Of a stretch of DNA of 64,000 nucleotides, positions 61,526 to 64,000 are shown piece by piece. The translations under genes and the position numbers were made by a program. Under the pieces are notes generated by a model that worked only from the letters and a program-made list of their open reading frames with translations, was not told where the DNA came from and did not search any database. How positions within the stretch are numbered: position 1 is the first letter of the stretch; each line of letters begins with the position of its first letter. This DNA is from Candidatus Mediterraneibacter quadrami (GTDB lineage Bacteria > Bacillota > Clostridia > Lachnospirales > Lachnospiraceae), in NCBI GenBank assembly GCA_019120575.1, contig DWUU01000036.1, forward strand, positions 1 through 64,000. Direction: 5' to 3'.

Positions 61526-62848
61526 TTAAGTGCGTTTCTGTACAGAGAATTCTTCTCTGCAGAGCCTGTCATATTCCGCCCGGACATCCTCCATATCCGC
61601 ATCCGCGTCTTCCGGCTCCGGAACATAAAAATATCTTCTGTACATCTCCGGGATCAGTTCCGCGTTCTCCTCTTCATCAAACCAGTTTGCCTCCCGGAAA
61701 TTATCATATAATATTCCCTGCGCTTTCGCGTTCAGCTGTCCCTGATATATATCCAGCGCTTCGTCGAGATCTGAGAAAAGAATATTTTCCGGATTGATCT
61801 CCCCGCTCTCTGTGATCATATCCACGACAGAATACGGACTCCATACATAGGGATCATCCGCCGCAGTCTTTCCGGTCTCTATATTCAGGAATTTAACAAT
61901 CGCATAACAGCAGGGCCTGCCGTTCAGGATCTTCAGTACAGTCCGTTTCCGCTCTTTATCGAAATCCCAGCTCTTCAGGTAGGATTTCCCGATGATATAC
62001 AGCCCGCTTCCCGTATCATTGTCGATAAGAAGCGGGATCACTGCACTCTTCATCTCATTTTCACATGCGAAATCGTACATTTCTTCAATTTCCCCGGCCA
62101 TGTCTTCACTGCGCGCAACCTGATGCGGCGTCATCCGGTTCGCGGCGGAGATCGTTTCAAAAGAAATCTCCTTCCGGGAAAAATACAGATCCATAAGCGC
62201 CAGCGGGATTGTTTTTATCCTGGAGGCTGCAAGCTTTTCCAGACGCATATCACATGCATCCCCCGCGTCCCCCGCCCGGCTGTTCTCTTTCGGCATCGGA
62301 TAACCCGCATTATACAGGAACTGCACAGCCTCCGCATACAGATGAAGATCCATCACCCGCTCTGTCAGCCGTTCGATCCCGCCGTGCCGGTAATCTTTCC
62401 GCATGGCTTCTATTTCTTCATAAACCTCATTTTTCCGCTTCTTTCCCGCCTTCGCCATGTCGGCCAGACGCTGCAATTCGTCCAGAAACGCGGCTGCTTT
62501 TTTCCGGCAGAACGCCCGGTCATTCTGCCGGCGTGCATTTTCATAATCTGCCAGAAATCCATAATATGCACAGAGAATCTCCACGGCCGGCTGACGGTCG
62601 GCCGACCGGCGCCCGGACTTTGTTTCACCCCGCCCGGCTGTCTTTTTCGGTTTTCCCTTCACCGGAGCGGCCGGCGGACCGTACACCGCCGCTGTTTCAT
62701 ATGCATGTTTTGCTGCCCTTACCTTTTCATGATTCCGCTTTTCTTCCCGGAAATAACTGCACAGTACGGAACGGCCTTCCTCATATATGACTCCTCTGCG
62801 CAGTTCCTCGAAAAAACCTTCATGAAACCGGCTGTACTGATTATTCAC
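61526..62848 (-). CDS. Unrecognised protein upstream of the Lon-like ATPase
   Basis: 440 residues, no known domain seen. A basic low-complexity segment (about 56-88; GKPKKTAGRGETKSGRR) separates a short N-terminal region from a helical middle (ARRQNDRAFCRKKAAAFLDE) and a more globular C-terminal half with WSPYSVVDMITESGEINPEN and YRRYFYVPEPED. No signal peptide or membrane segment. It overlaps the previous gene by ATGA and precedes the ATPase gene by 58 bases, so the three are probably one unit. Confidence 0.8.
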   Translation of the reverse strand: MNNQYSRFHEGFFEELRRGVIYEEGRSVLCSYFREEKRNHEKVRAAKHAYETAAVYGPPAAPVKGKPKKTAGRGETKSGRRSADRQPAVEILCAYYGFLADYENARRQNDRAFCRKKAAAFLDELQRLADMAKAGKKRKNEVYEEIEAMRKDYRHGGIERLTERVMDLHLYAEAVQFLYNAGYPMPKENSRAGDAGDACDMRLEKLAASRIKTIPLALMDLYFSRKEISFETISAANRMTPHQVARSEDMAGEIEEMYDFACENEMKSAVIPLLIDNDTGSGLYIIGKSYLKSWDFDKERKRTVLKILNGRPCCYAIVKFLNIETGKTAADDPYVWSPYSVVDMITESGEINPENILFSDLDEALDIYQGQLNAKAQGILYDNFREANWFDEEENAELIPEMYRRYFYVPEPEDADADMEDVRAEYDRLCREEFSVQKRT

Positions 62849-63900
62849 GGCTTCGCCCCCCTGTCTTCCTTCGCCAGCTTTTTCAGATTCTTCTCTGCTC
62901 TGCGAAGCCCGGCCGATGCCGCAAAATAGATATTGTCATTCTGAAAATGAGACAGCCCCCGCTTCTCCGTAAACATCAGGACCGCGTACTTCACATACTC
63001 TCCCAGACCGTATGCCATATTCATCAGACCCCAGTTGTCGCCCGCCAGAATCTGCTCATATGTGTCGGCGGCATCACCAATGTAAGCCGGATCATATCTC
63101 TTTTCGCGGAATGAAAGATAACTTTTCACAAACTTATCCGGTTCATCAAACCGCTTCCGGATCCACTCTGACGCCTCCTGCTCCCTGCGCCTCTGTGTCC
63201 TGCAGGCCTCCTCCGGCCAGACATTCCAAAAATACTCGGAAGGCGCACAGTTCATCTCTCTTACTCCTGTCCTGATGGCATCCGGAAGGCAGTAGGCGTA
63301 TTTTTTCTGAAGTTCCTCCGGATACAGCGCGGACAGTTCCTGCCCGGTAAGCATGTGAACCAGCCAGGAAGCCGGCCGGTATATGCCCTTTAATTCCCCA
63401 TAATCATTCCTCACCGCTTCCGACATCGCCTCACCTGCATACAGCCGCTCCTGTTTCTCATAATGATCCTCCGAATACCACAGAAGATCATGAAACGTCT
63501 GCGTTGCCCCGGATATATCAAAGCCTCCGGGATCTGAGAGTTCATCCAGCTCCGATATGCGAAGCGCGCAGTAAAGGAAATCCCTGACAAAACCTTCCTG
63601 GGCCCCGCTGTACGCTCCGTCATACTCGTATCCCATGACGTCTTCCTCGGATTTCCCTTCTTCCCTGAGCTTCTTCCGGGTCATCTCTCCTTCATACGCC
63701 CGGATGATCCGGATATTTTCAGACAGTTCCCCGACGACAGCGCAGGTTTTCTCCTCGCTGTACCGGCCCTTTTCATCCCTCACATACGGGAGAATACTCT
63801 CGTACTCTCCCGTAAGATTCCGTCTGTACTGCTCCAGTTCCTTAAGAAAAAGCTCTTCCCTGAACTTCAACAAAGCAAGTTCTCTGATATCCCTGTCCAT
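62845..63900 (-). CDS. Unrecognised helical protein, first full gene of the ATPase operon
   Basis: 351 residues, no known domain seen. Rich in charged and aromatic residues and probably all-helical: LLKFREELFLKELEQYRRNL at the N-terminus, then GEYVKYAVLMFTEKRGL, NIYFAASAGLRRAEKNLKKL at the C-terminus. No signal peptide. Start 63900 is preferred since AAAGGAG is 9 bases upstream; the ATG at 63924 has none. It overlaps the 440-residue gene by 4 bases and follows a gene that ends at 63931. Confidence 0.8.
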   Translation of the reverse strand: MDRDIRELALLKFREELFLKELEQYRRNLTGEYESILPYVRDEKGRYSEEKTCAVVGELSENIRIIRAYEGEMTRKKLREEGKSEEDVMGYEYDGAYSGAQEGFVRDFLYCALRISELDELSDPGGFDISGATQTFHDLLWYSEDHYEKQERLYAGEAMSEAVRNDYGELKGIYRPASWLVHMLTGQELSALYPEELQKKYAYCLPDAIRTGVREMNCAPSEYFWNVWPEEACRTQRRREQEASEWIRKRFDEPDKFVKSYLSFREKRYDPAYIGDAADTYEQILAGDNWGLMNMAYGLGEYVKYAVLMFTEKRGLSHFQNDNIYFAASAGLRRAEKNLKKLAKEDRGAKP

Positions 63901-63930
63901 ACATGCTCTCCTTTCCTGAGACAAAGTATA

Positions 63931-64000
63931 TCACATTGCTCCCTCAAAGGGAACCGGACGCCCGAGCCAGTACTCTTTCCTGCCACAGTCTTCGTACATC
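63931..64000 (-). CDS. C-terminus of an upstream gene, cut by the window edge
   Basis: The minus-strand frame is open from the right edge for 23 codons, ending VPFEGAM and TGA, 30 bases before the next start. It may be the end of another gene of the operon. The length is too short for identification. Confidence 0.4.
   Translation of the reverse strand, partial: MYEDCGRKEYWLGRPVPFEGAM

Overview
The window looks like a Clostridia chromosome, most likely Lachnospiraceae. The evidence is gene order (murB-rapZ-whiA-HPr, gdpP-rplI-dnaB, rpsF-ssb-rpsR), AGGAGG-type ribosome binding sites, sigma-A promoters and CIRCE operators. Genus is not assignable from sequence reading alone. No rRNA operon, CRISPR array or intact insertion sequence was seen.

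Left edge (1-4.36 kb): the end of an integrated mobile element. It carries a truncated VaFE/Cna-B surface adhesin, ParB and ParA, and stops beside a tRNA-Glu(CTC) gene, with three short direct repeats next to the tRNA 3' end. A G-quadruplex motif lies upstream of the adhesin.

Housekeeping block (4.4-36 kb): lipid kinase; murB-rapZ-whiA-HPr-like operon; CBS-domain membrane protein; amidase; a run of pncB, ddl, murF and a HAD phosphatase; aroE, rRNA methyltransferase, YhaM-like exonuclease and an HtrA-like protein that has lost its catalytic triad; mutS2; a two-component system facing a sugar-binding lipoprotein; a ferredoxin; a MerR regulator; gdpP-rplI-dnaB; a CoA-disulfide reductase/rhodanese/sulfite-reductase fusion with a DUF134 regulator; and rpsF-ssb-rpsR.

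Nickel block (36-44.7 kb): larE, larB and larC, which make the nickel-pincer nucleotide cofactor, run directly into a five-gene Nik/Opp-type ABC importer. DUF951 and DUF3842 genes lie upstream. Metal uptake and metal-cofactor synthesis therefore appear to be one transcription unit. LarA is not in the window.

Right part (44.7-64 kb): sortase B, a LUD-domain protein, a phosphatase with a 36-residue leader gene, two MATE exporters with a YczE-like membrane protein, then hsp20 and lon. Each of the last two has its own CIRCE (HrcA) operator, and a type III restriction-modification operon with an unrecognised third gene sits between them. After lon, an opposing operon encodes two unrecognised proteins, a Lon-like AAA+ ATPase without a protease domain and with an altered Walker B, and a small membrane protein. 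This cluster is the best candidate here for an undescribed system.
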